The translations under genes and the position numbers were made by a program. From NCBI GenBank assembly GCA_027019165.1, contig JALUXC010000003.1, forward strand, positions 248,001-312,000: a stretch of DNA of 64,000 nucleotides, in the 5' to 3' direction. Shown piece after piece: positions 7,659-15,465 of this stretch; the stretch's first letter is position 1; each line of letters begins with the position of its first letter. The notes beneath the pieces were generated by a model. It had not been told where the DNA came from. It did no database searches and saw only the letters and a list, made by a program, of their open reading frames with translations. The stretch is from Pseudophaeobacter sp. (GTDB lineage: Bacteria > Pseudomonadota > Alphaproteobacteria > Rhodobacterales > Rhodobacteraceae).

Positions 7659-8179
7659 GCCGCCACCTCGGATTTGGGCTGGCGATAGATCAGCGCAGGG
7701 CGATCCTCAAACGGCTGCGGAGCCTCCGGGTCATAGACAGCGCCCAGACGCTCGGCGAGGGCAACCGACCGGGCGTTCTCAGGATTGATGTAGTGCACGA
7801 TCTCGCGCCAGCCGAGCCGCTCGCGCGCGTCTTTCAGTGCCGCCTGAGCCGCCTCAAAAGCGATACCCTTGCCTTCGGAGCCGTCAAACATCAGCCATCC
7901 GAATTCGGTTTCCGGCCAGCCATCGGGATAGAAGGGGCCAACCAGGCCGAGAATGCTGTCATCCCCCTTCATGGTGACCGCCCACAGGCCGAAACCGTTG
8001 ATTTCCCATTGGCCATACATCATGGCCGCCATCTTCCAGGCCCCAAACAGAGGCTGGTTCCCACCAGTGTATTGTGACCGTTCGGACATGTAGAAGGCCA
8101 CAATGGAGTCCTTGTCCCGCGGCGCGGGGCGGCGCAGGATCAAGCGCTCGGTCTCAAGGGTGAGGGCGGAAGCACACAT
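7655..8179 (-). CDS. GNAT-family N-acetyltransferase, copy 3 of tandem array
   Basis: 174 residues, LTLETERLILRRPAPRDKD at the start, GQWEINGFGLWAVTMKGDD, GSEGKGIAFEAAQAALKDA (acetyl-CoA loop) and ARSVALAERLGAVYDPEA. Same domain layout as its three neighbours, showing local gene duplication. Its ATG overlaps the stop of copy 2 by one nucleotide (TGATG), and its own end overlaps copy 4 by 4 nt, so the array should be translationally coupled. Substrate unknown. Confidence 0.88.
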   Translation of the reverse strand: MCASALTLETERLILRRPAPRDKDSIVAFYMSERSQYTGGNQPLFGAWKMAAMMYGQWEINGFGLWAVTMKGDDSILGLVGPFYPDGWPETEFGWLMFDGSEGKGIAFEAAQAALKDARERLGWREIVHYINPENARSVALAERLGAVYDPEAPQPFEDRPALIYRQPKSEVAA

Positions 8180-8721
8180 CAGGCATAGGCCTCCATACCA
8201 CCGTCTGCCACTTCGGCCGGAGAGAGATGCCGCCAGACTTCCAGCGTGCCAAAGCGCGGGTGGGTGTAGTCCTCTTCGCGGCGTGCGCCCATGCGTTTGG
8301 CGACCTTGCGGGAGGCATGGTTTTCCGGTGCCACCAGGCTGATCGCGGTCTCCCAGCCCAAGACATCATAGGCATAGGAGCGCGCGGCAATGGCTGCTTC
8401 GGTCGCATAGCCCTTGCCACCAAAGCCTTCGAACAGATCCCAGCCGATTTCCGGCTCGGGCCAGCCATGCGGGTTCCACAGACCGATATTGCCCGCGACC
8501 TTGCCGCTGGATTTTTCGTCCACCATCCAGCGGCCATAGCCCAACAACTGCCAGTGACCGGTCTCGGTCGCCAGATGCCGCCAGACCTGCTCGGGCTTCA
8601 TCTGCCCACCGACATAGGTTGCACGTTCGGACGCATAGAAGTCGCACATGGCTTCAAAATCCGACGCGGCAGGGGCGCGCAGGATCAGCCGTTCCGTTTC
8701 GATGGTGGGGATTTTGATCAT
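8179..8721 (-). CDS. GNAT-family N-acetyltransferase, copy 2 of tandem array
   Basis: 180 residues; IPTIETERLILRAPAASDFEA, GHWQLLGYGRWMVDEKSSG, GFGGKGYATEAAIAARSYA (acetyl-CoA loop) and HASRKVAKRMGARREED. Closest in pattern to copy 1. The start overlaps the stop of copy 1 by a single base. As with the others the peptide-like or amine substrate cannot be read from the sequence. Confidence 0.88.
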   Translation of the reverse strand: MIKIPTIETERLILRAPAASDFEAMCDFYASERATYVGGQMKPEQVWRHLATETGHWQLLGYGRWMVDEKSSGKVAGNIGLWNPHGWPEPEIGWDLFEGFGGKGYATEAAIAARSYAYDVLGWETAISLVAPENHASRKVAKRMGARREEDYTHPRFGTLEVWRHLSPAEVADGGMEAYA

Positions 8722-9236
8722 CAGGCCAGTCCTCGCAGGTCATGCACGATCACAACGTCACCCGGGCTTTCGCCCTCGGCTTCGGGGTCAATGACGCCAC
8801 CCAGGCGCAGACCCAGTGCAATGGATCGGGCATTGTTCGGATCGATGATATTGATCAAGCGGTCCCAGCCAAAGCTCTGGCGGGTCCAAAGCATGACGGC
8901 TTTTGCAGCCTCGGCCGCATAGCCCTTGCCTTCGGCGCCAGGGACCACGAACCAGCCCAGTTCCGGACCGGGATAGCCGTCTGGCTGGTAGATTCCGACT
9001 TCACCCAGATAGGCGCCGGTGTCGCGGGCTTCGATCCCAAAAGGGCCATAGCCGCGCAGCACCCAGTTGCTCACATCCCCGGCCCAGACCCTCCAGGCCG
9101 CATCACGAGGCATCATGCCGCGTTCATGGCGGGACCGTTCGGACGCAAAGAAGGCCGCCCAATGCTCAAAATCATCAAGCTGGGGCGCGCGCAGGATCAG
9201 CCGTTCGGTCTCAATCGTGGGGATGGTCACGGTCAT
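8721..9236 (-). CDS. GNAT-family N-acetyltransferase, copy 1 of tandem array
   Basis: 171 residues; VTIPTIETERLILRAPQLDDFEHW, WVLRGYGPFGIEARDTGAYLGEVG, GAEGKGYAAEAAKAVMLWT (acetyl-CoA loop) and NNARSIALGLRLGGVIDPEAE. First of four in the array, beginning 6 nt after the ffh stop codon, so it is almost certainly read with ffh. No signal peptide or membrane segment; cytoplasmic. Confidence 0.88.
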   Translation of the reverse strand: MTVTIPTIETERLILRAPQLDDFEHWAAFFASERSRHERGMMPRDAAWRVWAGDVSNWVLRGYGPFGIEARDTGAYLGEVGIYQPDGYPGPELGWFVVPGAEGKGYAAEAAKAVMLWTRQSFGWDRLINIIDPNNARSIALGLRLGGVIDPEAEGESPGDVVIVHDLRGLA

Positions 9237-9242
9237 GGGGCG

Positions 9243-10781
9243 TTACTTCTTCTTTCCGAACCCAGACAGGCCACCGGGCAGACCGCCCATGCCACCAAGA
9301 CCCGGAAGGCCGCCGGGCAGACCGCCCTTGCCGCCAAGCGCCTTGGCCGCGGCCTCCATCGCCTTTGGGTCAAGCTGGCTGGGGTCCATGCCGCCGGGCA
9401 GGCCGCCCGCCATATCGGGCATACCGCCACCCTTGCCGAACATGCCTTTCATGGCCTGTTTCAGCATCTTGCCTTTGCCCATCTTGCCCATTTTCTTCAT
9501 CACATCGGCCATTTGGCGGTGCATCTTCAGAAGCTTGTTGAGATCGGAAACCTCCATACCGGAGCCTGCCGCGATGCGTTTCTTGCGCGAGGCCTGCAGG
9601 AGTGCCGGGTTGGCGCGCTCCTTCTTGGTCATCGACTGGATCATGGCGATCTGGCGCTTGAGCACCTTGTCGTCCATGCCGGAATCTTCGACCTGCTTTG
9701 CCATCTTGGCCATGCCGGGCATCATCGACATCATGCCCTGCATGCCGCCCATCTGGAGCATCTGTTCAAGCTGCATCTTAAGGTCATTCATATTGAAATG
9801 ACCCTTCATCATGCGCTTCATCATCTTTTCGGCCTGTTCGGCCTCGATGGTTTCCTGCGCCTTCTCGACTAGGGCCACGATGTCGCCCATGCCGAGGATG
9901 CGGCCTGCGATCCGATCCGGCTCAAAGGTTTCGATGGCGTCCATTTTTTCGCCAAGGCCGACAAAGCGGATCGGCTTGCCAGTGACGGCGCGCATCGACA
10001 GGGCTGCACCGCCACGCCCGTCACCGTCCATCCGGGTGAGGACCACGCCGGAGATGCCGATCTTGGCATCGAATTCCTCGGCGACCTCGACCGCGACCTG
10101 ACCGGTCAGACCGTCGACCACCAGCAGGGTTTCACGCGGCGAGACCACATCGCGCACGTCCTCGACTTCCTGCATCAGGACTTCGTCGATCTGAAGGCGG
10201 CCAGCAGTGTCCAGCATATAGACGTCATAGCCACCCAAGGCCGCCTGCTGCTTGGCGCGTTTGGCGATATCGACAGGCTTTTGACCTTGTACGATGGGCA
10301 GGGTGTCGACGCCGATTTGAGTGCCCAGAACGGCCAGCTGATCCATCGCCGCCGGGCGATAGACGTCGAGCGAGGCCATCAGGACCTTTTTGCCCTCTTT
10401 TTCCTTCAGACGCTTGGCAAGCTTGCCGGTGGTGGTGGTCTTACCCGACCCCTGCAGGCCGACCATGAGGATCGGCGCGGGCGGGTTGTCGATCTTCAAC
10501 TCGCCCGGATCGCCTTCACCGCGCAGGGTGTCCACAAGGGCGTCGTGTACGATCTTGACGACCTGCTGGCCGGGTGTCACCGATTTGGTCACGGCCTGAC
10601 CGGTGGCCTGCTCCTGCACCTTCTTGACGAAGTCGCGGGCCACGGGCAGCGAAACATCCGCCTCCAGCAGGGCAACGCGGACCTCGCGCAGGGCGGTCTT
10701 GACGTCTTCCTCAGAGAGGGCGCCCTGTTTCGTCAGCCGGTCAAATACACCGGAAAGGCGTTCGGATAGATTTTCAAACAT
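9243..10781 (-). CDS. ffh: Signal recognition particle protein Ffh
   Basis: GTPase that binds SRP RNA and hydrophobic signal sequences on ribosomes and docks with FtsY. 512 residues from ATG 10781 with AAAGGAGG 9 nt upstream. Order: N domain (MFENLSERLSGVFDRL), G domain with GLQGSGKTTTTGKLA, DVYRPAA, DTAGRLQ and GDGRGGAAL, then a methionine-rich M domain (about 300-455). The tail after that is Gly/Pro/Met rich and ends GGLSGFGKKK, longer than in E. coli. It heads the operon that runs through the acetyltransferases to rpsP. Confidence 0.98.
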   Translation of the reverse strand: MFENLSERLSGVFDRLTKQGALSEEDVKTALREVRVALLEADVSLPVARDFVKKVQEQATGQAVTKSVTPGQQVVKIVHDALVDTLRGEGDPGELKIDNPPAPILMVGLQGSGKTTTTGKLAKRLKEKEGKKVLMASLDVYRPAAMDQLAVLGTQIGVDTLPIVQGQKPVDIAKRAKQQAALGGYDVYMLDTAGRLQIDEVLMQEVEDVRDVVSPRETLLVVDGLTGQVAVEVAEEFDAKIGISGVVLTRMDGDGRGGAALSMRAVTGKPIRFVGLGEKMDAIETFEPDRIAGRILGMGDIVALVEKAQETIEAEQAEKMMKRMMKGHFNMNDLKMQLEQMLQMGGMQGMMSMMPGMAKMAKQVEDSGMDDKVLKRQIAMIQSMTKKERANPALLQASRKKRIAAGSGMEVSDLNKLLKMHRQMADVMKKMGKMGKGKMLKQAMKGMFGKGGGMPDMAGGLPGGMDPSQLDPKAMEAAAKALGGKGGLPGGLPGLGGMGGLPGGLSGFGKKK

Positions 10782-11007
10782 GCCTTGCGGCCTCCTTTGA
10801 GCCGGTTTCGGTTTCCTGCCCCCAAATGTAGGGACCATGACGCCCATGCACAAATGCCCCCACGGGCGTAACACGCTGGTGGAGGGCGATCCCCGGCAAT
10901 GGGCGGGGACCGGAAGACAAGTGTGCTTCCGGAATTTGAGTGCGGGCTATCCTGTTCATGCTTGGGAGTCAAGCTTGGCAAGGCCGGGGTGCGGTTGAGG
11001 AGGCCTT

Positions 11008-11841
11008 TTGACGGACAAGATCCAAGAAAAGGCCTCGGAATCCGAGAAAACATCTGGCAATGCGGACCGGGCGCCCCACACTAACTCTACAGAGGCAGTG
11101 ACTAGGTGCGGAGACGGGAAGTTGACCAGCGTTTTGATTCTTGGCAGCGCACCTTATGCGGTGCAGGCCGCAGTTTGGCCGCGCGCGTCCTTTGACCATG
11201 TGGTTGTGATCAATAATGCATGGCGGATCCGTCCTGACTGGAGCCATCTGATCCACCCCGAGGACTTTCCCGAAGACAGGCGCCCTTCTGAGATCCAGCC
11301 AGGGCAGAAGATCGTTACGGCAACGGACTATGTGCCTGCGCAAAACGCCTATGGCGGATTTGTCTATGCCGGTGGCACCATGGCCTTTACCGCTGGATAT
11401 TGGGCGCTTCACGCTCTGAACCCAAGCCGCCTGTGCTATTTCGGCTGCGATATGGTCTATCCGGCAGCGGGTCAGACACATTTTTATGGCACCGGCACAG
11501 CGGACCCTTTGAGAGATGATGTGACGCTGGCCAACCTTCCGGCCAAGGCGCGGCGGCTGGAGTATTTTGCGGCTCGCCAAGGGTGCGCCATGGTCAATCT
11601 CAGCACCAAAGACAGCGTTTTGCCCTACCAGCGGGCTACGTTGGACAGCTTTTCCGATGTGCCTGTGTCGCGTTTCGCCAAAGGCGAGGCCGAGCAGATC
11701 CTCGCGCAGGAGCGGGCGCTCGGGTACTTTGTGCCTTCAGGCCGCTACTGGACCGAATTGCAGCGATTTGATGCTGCGGCAATCGCAAGGCTGGATGCTG
11801 ATTGGCTTCGTTGTTTTGGGACAGAACCTGTGATGGCCTGA
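11008..11841 (+). CDS. Protein of unknown function with Rossmann-like N-terminus
   Basis: 277 residues if the TTG at 11008 is used; gaggagg lies about 7 nt upstream. An internal TTG near 11122 (LTSVLILGSAPYAVQAAVWP) would remove a hydrophilic, poorly ordered 38-residue leader and start directly at a beta-loop-alpha unit. Visible elements: VVVINNAWRIRPDWSHLIHPEDFP, GGFVYAGGTMAFTAGYWAL, CYFGCDMVYP. I do not recognise the family with certainty; the pattern of a glycine-rich loop and a conserved CD(M) strand recalls sugar- or nucleotide-handling proteins found near cell-surface genes. It is monocistronic, divergent from ffh. Confidence 0.65.
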   Translation: MTDKIQEKASESEKTSGNADRAPHTNSTEAVTRCGDGKLTSVLILGSAPYAVQAAVWPRASFDHVVVINNAWRIRPDWSHLIHPEDFPEDRRPSEIQPGQKIVTATDYVPAQNAYGGFVYAGGTMAFTAGYWALHALNPSRLCYFGCDMVYPAAGQTHFYGTGTADPLRDDVTLANLPAKARRLEYFAARQGCAMVNLSTKDSVLPYQRATLDSFSDVPVSRFAKGEAEQILAQERALGYFVPSGRYWTELQRFDAAAIARLDADWLRCFGTEPVMA

Positions 11842-11958
11842 CTTTGGCCTGCATCCAACCTGTCAAATTTCCCAGGATCCGGGCAAAACCGCATTGCCGA
11901 GCAGGGGCATTCTCTGGCACATGGCGGTGATCACAGTCTTGCGGATGGAACACTTGCC

Positions 11959-12486
11959 ATGGATGCATCGTCACTCAACCAGGACACATTGCCCGTAACC
12001 TCCGATGCTCTGTTGGCGCAGCTCGATGAATGGGGGCTGGCCTACAAGTTGTTCGAACACGTGCCGCTGCGCACGGTTGAGGATGCCAAAACGGTCGAAG
12101 CCGAAATGGAAGAGCCGGGCGTGTCGGCGCTTCGGATCAAGAACCTCTATCTGCGCGACCGCAAGAAACGCAATCACCTGGTCTCGGTCGAGCAGGACCG
12201 CGAGATCGACCTCAAGGCGCTGGGCAAGGAGATCGGCGCGCCGGGACTGAGCTTTGGCTCGTCGGATCGACTGATGGAGCATCTGGGGATCCTCCCCGGG
12301 GCCATCAGCCCGCTGGCGATGATCACCGGCGTGGAAAAGGGCGTGACCTTCCACCTGGACCGCGCCGCACAAGAGGCGGATGTCATCTGCATGCATCCGC
12401 TCGTCAACACCCGCACCGTCGTCATGGCGCGCGGAGACCTACTGGCCTTTCTCGACCGGATCGGGGTCGAGGTGAACTGGATCTGA
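11959..12486 (+). CDS. YbaK/prolyl-tRNA editing domain protein (ProX/PrdX type)
   Basis: Free-standing relative of the ProRS editing domain; known members hydrolyse misacylated Ala-tRNA(Pro) or related products. 175 residues. Features: YKLFEHVPLRTVEDAK, ALRIKNLYLRDRKKRNHLVSVE with the conserved KNL(Y/F)L motif, LSFGSSDRLMEHLGILPGAISPLAM (PGxVSP-type loop) and a C-terminal HPLVNTRTVVM. Likely single or first gene, 51 nt before rpiB on the same strand, so the two may be co-transcribed. Confidence 0.85.
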   Translation: MDASSLNQDTLPVTSDALLAQLDEWGLAYKLFEHVPLRTVEDAKTVEAEMEEPGVSALRIKNLYLRDRKKRNHLVSVEQDREIDLKALGKEIGAPGLSFGSSDRLMEHLGILPGAISPLAMITGVEKGVTFHLDRAAQEADVICMHPLVNTRTVVMARGDLLAFLDRIGVEVNWI

Positions 12487-12537
12487 AACAAGGGCGCCGC
12501 GCCTTGCGTTTCGCATATACACAAGGAATGACATCCC

Positions 12538-12987
12538 ATGGCTGACAACAAACGCATTGTCCTGTCCAGCGATCACGCCGCCATCGACATGCGGCAAGCC
12601 ATCGCGAAACATATCGCGGAAAAGGGCTGGGAGGTGGTCGATATCGGCCCGACCACACCGGAAAGCACCCATTACCCAAAGCACGGCGAAGCGGCTGCGC
12701 AAAAGGTCGCCTCGGGCGATTGCGCGCTGGGCATCATCCTGTGCGGCACCGGGCAGGGCATCATGATGGCGGCGAACAAGGTCAAGGGCATTCGCTGTGG
12801 TGTCTGCGCCGATCCGTTTTCGGCCCGCATGACCCGCGAGCATAACGACGCCAACATGCTGTCGATTGGCGCGCGCGTGATCGGAGAATCGCTGGCGCTG
12901 GAGATTGTGGATGCCTTCCTTGATGCCGAATTCGAAGGCGGCCGCCACGGCACCCGCGTGGATATGATCAAGGCCATCGAGGCCTGA
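12538..12987 (+). CDS. rpiB: Ribose 5-phosphate isomerase B
   Basis: Interconverts ribulose 5-phosphate and ribose 5-phosphate (LacAB/RpiB family). 149 residues with ATG at 12538 after an aagga site. SSDHAAIDMR near residues 10-19, the catalytic cysteine in ILCGTGQGIMMAANK, and RTxHND-like MTREHNDANMLSIGAR, where the active-site and phosphate-binding residues sit. A weak hairpin at about 13005-13033 follows and may end the transcript. Confidence 0.94.
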   Translation: MADNKRIVLSSDHAAIDMRQAIAKHIAEKGWEVVDIGPTTPESTHYPKHGEAAAQKVASGDCALGIILCGTGQGIMMAANKVKGIRCGVCADPFSARMTREHNDANMLSIGARVIGESLALEIVDAFLDAEFEGGRHGTRVDMIKAIEA

Positions 12988-13064
12988 TTGTAAGGAAATT
13001 GATCCAAAGACCTCCGCCATCGGAGCTTCTTTGATGTGGCCGACTAACAACGGGGGCAGGGCGA

Positions 13065-13568
13065 TTACTCCGGCGGCATGGCCGAAATATCCGTAGGCCC
13101 GGGGTCAGCCCCGGCAGCCGTGAGCATGGCATGTATCTGTCCGCGGTGATGGGTTTGATGGTTGAAAAGCTGAACCACGCAAAGAGCTTTGGTCATTTCA
13201 ACCCGGCCAGCGCCGTCTGGCGGATACCATCCTATCGTACCCAGGAGATCGGCGTCGGTTGTGCTGGCGGCCCAGAGTTCGATCTGCAAATCTCGTTGTT
13301 TCCTCAGGGCTTTGAAGTCGGCCCAATCTGACGGGTTGGTGAGAGAATGTGTGATCGTATCTTGTGGCCGCTCGTTTCCTTTGATGCGCTCAAGCACCAG
13401 TGCGTCTGCCCAATAGAGGTGGTTGAACGTCGCGGCGATGGATTTGAAGAAAGCGCCTCGATCCAACCTGCGCTCGCAGTCGGTCATCCCATCGGCTGCA
13501 GCGATGAGTGATGCATTTTGCCAGCTGTTGTAGCGCGCCAGAGTTCGGCAGTATTCGGCTGAAATCAT
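13065..13568 (-). CDS. dinB: DinB-family protein
   Basis: 167 residues of a four-helix bundle with the metal-binding His triad: FNHLYWADALVLERI in the second helix and FNHQTHHRGQIHAML near the C-terminus. Members bind a divalent metal and many act as thiol transferases (bacillithiol/mycothiol-S-transferase superfamily); alphaproteobacterial members have no assigned substrate. No relation to DNA polymerase IV despite the name. Separate gene, convergent with rpiB. Confidence 0.88.
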   Translation of the reverse strand: MISAEYCRTLARYNSWQNASLIAAADGMTDCERRLDRGAFFKSIAATFNHLYWADALVLERIKGNERPQDTITHSLTNPSDWADFKALRKQRDLQIELWAASTTDADLLGTIGWYPPDGAGRVEMTKALCVVQLFNHQTHHRGQIHAMLTAAGADPGPTDISAMPPE

Positions 13569-13775
13569 ATTTCATGACCTCGGATCTATTGATGAAAAAT
13601 ATGGAAGTACCGGGTGCTTTGCATTGGCATTGAGCAAACTGCGCGCAGGAGCCATCAGGCTATCGCGCTGCCGGATAAGCTCAACCCTATCGGCAAAAGG
13701 GACATTGCGTAAGTTGTTTGTTTCGCGCGCGCCTGCTGCGATGTCGCAGGACAGGCCCTTGGCTTGGCCAATTTG

Positions 13776-13807
13776 AAAACGGCGGCGCAGAAACAACTGC
13801 GCCGCCG
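13776..13807 (-). terminator. Intrinsic terminator of azoR
   Basis: Perfect 11-bp stem cggcggcgcag/ctgcgccgccg (13780-13790 with 13797-13807), followed on the minus strand by TTTT. Lies 57 nt past the azoR stop. The rest of the 295-nt gap between the DinB gene and azoR shows no gene. Confidence 0.82.
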
Positions 13808-13863
13808 CTCTGGTGTGGTGTGAGTGATGGTTGGGTTTTCTGTAAATTATGGGTCTTGAGGGA

Positions 13864-14445
13864 TCAGGCCGCCAAAGCCTCGATCTGGGATTTGGCTTTG
13901 GCGAGTGCGGCGCCTTCATCAATGGCCAGGGTGTCTGCTGCGACGATCTTCACCTCAGTAATGCCCATGAAGCCCAGCATGTGACGCAGGTATCCGGTGG
14001 CAAAGTCGATGGCCGACCCGGCTTCGGTGCCGCCCGAAGCAACGGCGATGATGGCGCGCTTGCCTTCCAATAGGCCAGCGGGGCCTTCCTCGGTATAGGA
14101 AAAGGTCAGGCCAACGCGGGCAACCAGATCGATCCAGGCCTTGAGGCCGGCGGGAACCGAGAAGTTGTAGATCGGCGCACCGATCACCAGCGTGTCGGCT
14201 GCTTTCAGTTCTTCGACGAGCGTGTCGGATTGGGCCAACAGCTGCTTCTGTTCGTCGCTGCGCTGATCGGCGGGGGTGAAGTTCGCGCCAATCCAGGCCT
14301 CGTCCAGCAGCGGCAGCGGGGTCGCCAGATCGCGGCGGATCACCTCGTCGGCGCCAAGGCGGTCTACGATCTGGGCGGTCAGATCGCGGGAAACGGACCC
14401 TGTGCGGCGGGCGGAAGAGTCGATGTGCAATACGGTCTTGGTCAT
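13864..14445 (-). CDS. azoR: FMN-dependent NADH-azoreductase
   Basis: Flavodoxin-fold quinone/azo reductase that reduces azo bonds and quinones by two-electron steps with NAD(P)H. 193 residues: VLHIDSSARRTGSVSRDLT at the N-terminus (phosphate loop for FMN), GAPIYNFSVPAGLKAWIDLVARVGLTFSYTEEGPAG-type core (PxYNFxxPxxLKxWID), and ASGGTEAGSAIDF near the C-terminus. Transcribed away from a LysR gene that is the obvious candidate regulator; the 141-nt shared promoter holds an ATTGC-N10-GCAAT palindrome. Confidence 0.94.
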   Translation of the reverse strand: MTKTVLHIDSSARRTGSVSRDLTAQIVDRLGADEVIRRDLATPLPLLDEAWIGANFTPADQRSDEQKQLLAQSDTLVEELKAADTLVIGAPIYNFSVPAGLKAWIDLVARVGLTFSYTEEGPAGLLEGKRAIIAVASGGTEAGSAIDFATGYLRHMLGFMGITEVKIVAADTLAIDEGAALAKAKSQIEALAA

Positions 14446-14492
14446 TGTCTTTTGTCCTGTTCTGCGGTGAAGCTTGGGACCGAAGATGGGTT

Positions 14493-14512
14493 ATTGCAAT
14501 TTCGAACGCAAT
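14493..14512. promoter_or_regulatory. Candidate LysR operator in azoR/lysR divergent promoter
   Basis: ATTGC-N10-GCAAT, an interrupted palindrome containing the T-N11-A spacing expected for LysR-type regulators, 48-67 nt upstream of azoR. A second small palindrome GTGATATTTCAC follows at about 14515-14526. Confidence 0.45.
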
Positions 14513-14586
14513 CTGTGATATTTCACGAATAATGCGCAAAAATGCACAATGGGGCGGTCATGCGCATATCGAGAACGGAGAGATAA

Positions 14587-15465
14587 ATGGAAAACTGGGA
14601 TGAGGTGCGCACAGCCTATCAGGTGGCCCGCATGGGAACGGTCAGCGGCGCAGCCGAAGTTCTGGGTGTTCACCATGCCACTGTGATCCGCCACATTGAC
14701 GCGATCGAGGCGCGCCTAGGCGTCAAGCTGTTCCAGCGTCATGCGCGCGGCTATACCCCGACCGAGGCCGGACAGGATCTGTTGCGGGTGGCGCAGACCA
14801 CCGATGATCAGTTCAGCCAATTGGCCGGGCGTCTGAAAGGGCAGGGCGATGAGGTGACCGGAGAGTTGGTCGTGACCTCGCTGTCCTCCATGTCGCATCT
14901 TCTGGTGCCGGTGCTGACCGAGTTCCAGCAGATGCATCCCGGCCTGATCATCCGCTACCTGACCGGCGAGCGGCTGTTCCGTCTGGAATATGGCGAGGCG
15001 CATGTGGCGCTGAGGGCCGGCAATGCGCCGGATCAGCCGGACAACGTGGTTCAGCCCTTCCTCAGCCAGCGCACCGGGCTTTTTGCCACCACTGACTACG
15101 TCGAAAAACACGGTATGCTCAAAGGCGTGGAGGACCTTCCCAACCATCGCTTTGTCGGCAGCGACAATGAAAATAGCCGCGCTCCCTTCTTTCGCTGGCT
15201 GCGGGATCACACGACGCCCGAGACGATCATGTTCCGCTGCACCGATGGGTTCGCGATGCAGGAGGCGGTTCTGGCCGGTGCCGGGATTGGCTTCCTGTCC
15301 ATGTGGGAGGCGGCGCGTCACGACAATCTTGTGCAGATGATGGAGCCATTGAAGGAGTGGGAAGGCAGCCTGTGGCTCGTCACTCATGTCGACTTGCATC
15401 GGACCAACAAGGTGCAGAGCTTCCTGAAATTCCTGAAAGAAAGGTCCAAGGAATGGGTGGCCTGA
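14587..15465 (+). CDS. LysR-family transcriptional regulator
   Basis: 292 residues. Winged helix-turn-helix in the first 60 (MENWDEVRTAYQVARMGTVSGAAEVLGVHHATVIRHI), then an effector-binding domain. The recognition helix VHHATVIRHI is intact. Divergent from azoR, so control of azoR in response to quinones, azo compounds or electrophiles is a reasonable inference. The stop overlaps the start of the following EamA transporter by 13 nt, which suggests the transporter belongs to the same transcript. Confidence 0.93.
   Translation: MENWDEVRTAYQVARMGTVSGAAEVLGVHHATVIRHIDAIEARLGVKLFQRHARGYTPTEAGQDLLRVAQTTDDQFSQLAGRLKGQGDEVTGELVVTSLSSMSHLLVPVLTEFQQMHPGLIIRYLTGERLFRLEYGEAHVALRAGNAPDQPDNVVQPFLSQRTGLFATTDYVEKHGMLKGVEDLPNHRFVGSDNENSRAPFFRWLRDHTTPETIMFRCTDGFAMQEAVLAGAGIGFLSMWEAARHDNLVQMMEPLKEWEGSLWLVTHVDLHRTNKVQSFLKFLKERSKEWVA

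Noticed and set aside
8742-9872. 376-codon open frame on the plus strand
   Set aside because: Antisense to GNAT copy 1 and the 3' part of ffh; the His-rich C-terminal half mirrors the Met-rich M domain of ffh.
13005-13033. Imperfect hairpin after rpiB
   Set aside because: Contains an internal mismatch and lacks a T-run; too weak to list as a terminator feature.
13572-13922. 116-codon open frame on the minus strand
   Set aside because: Runs out of azoR in another frame and crosses its terminator; no start site signal.
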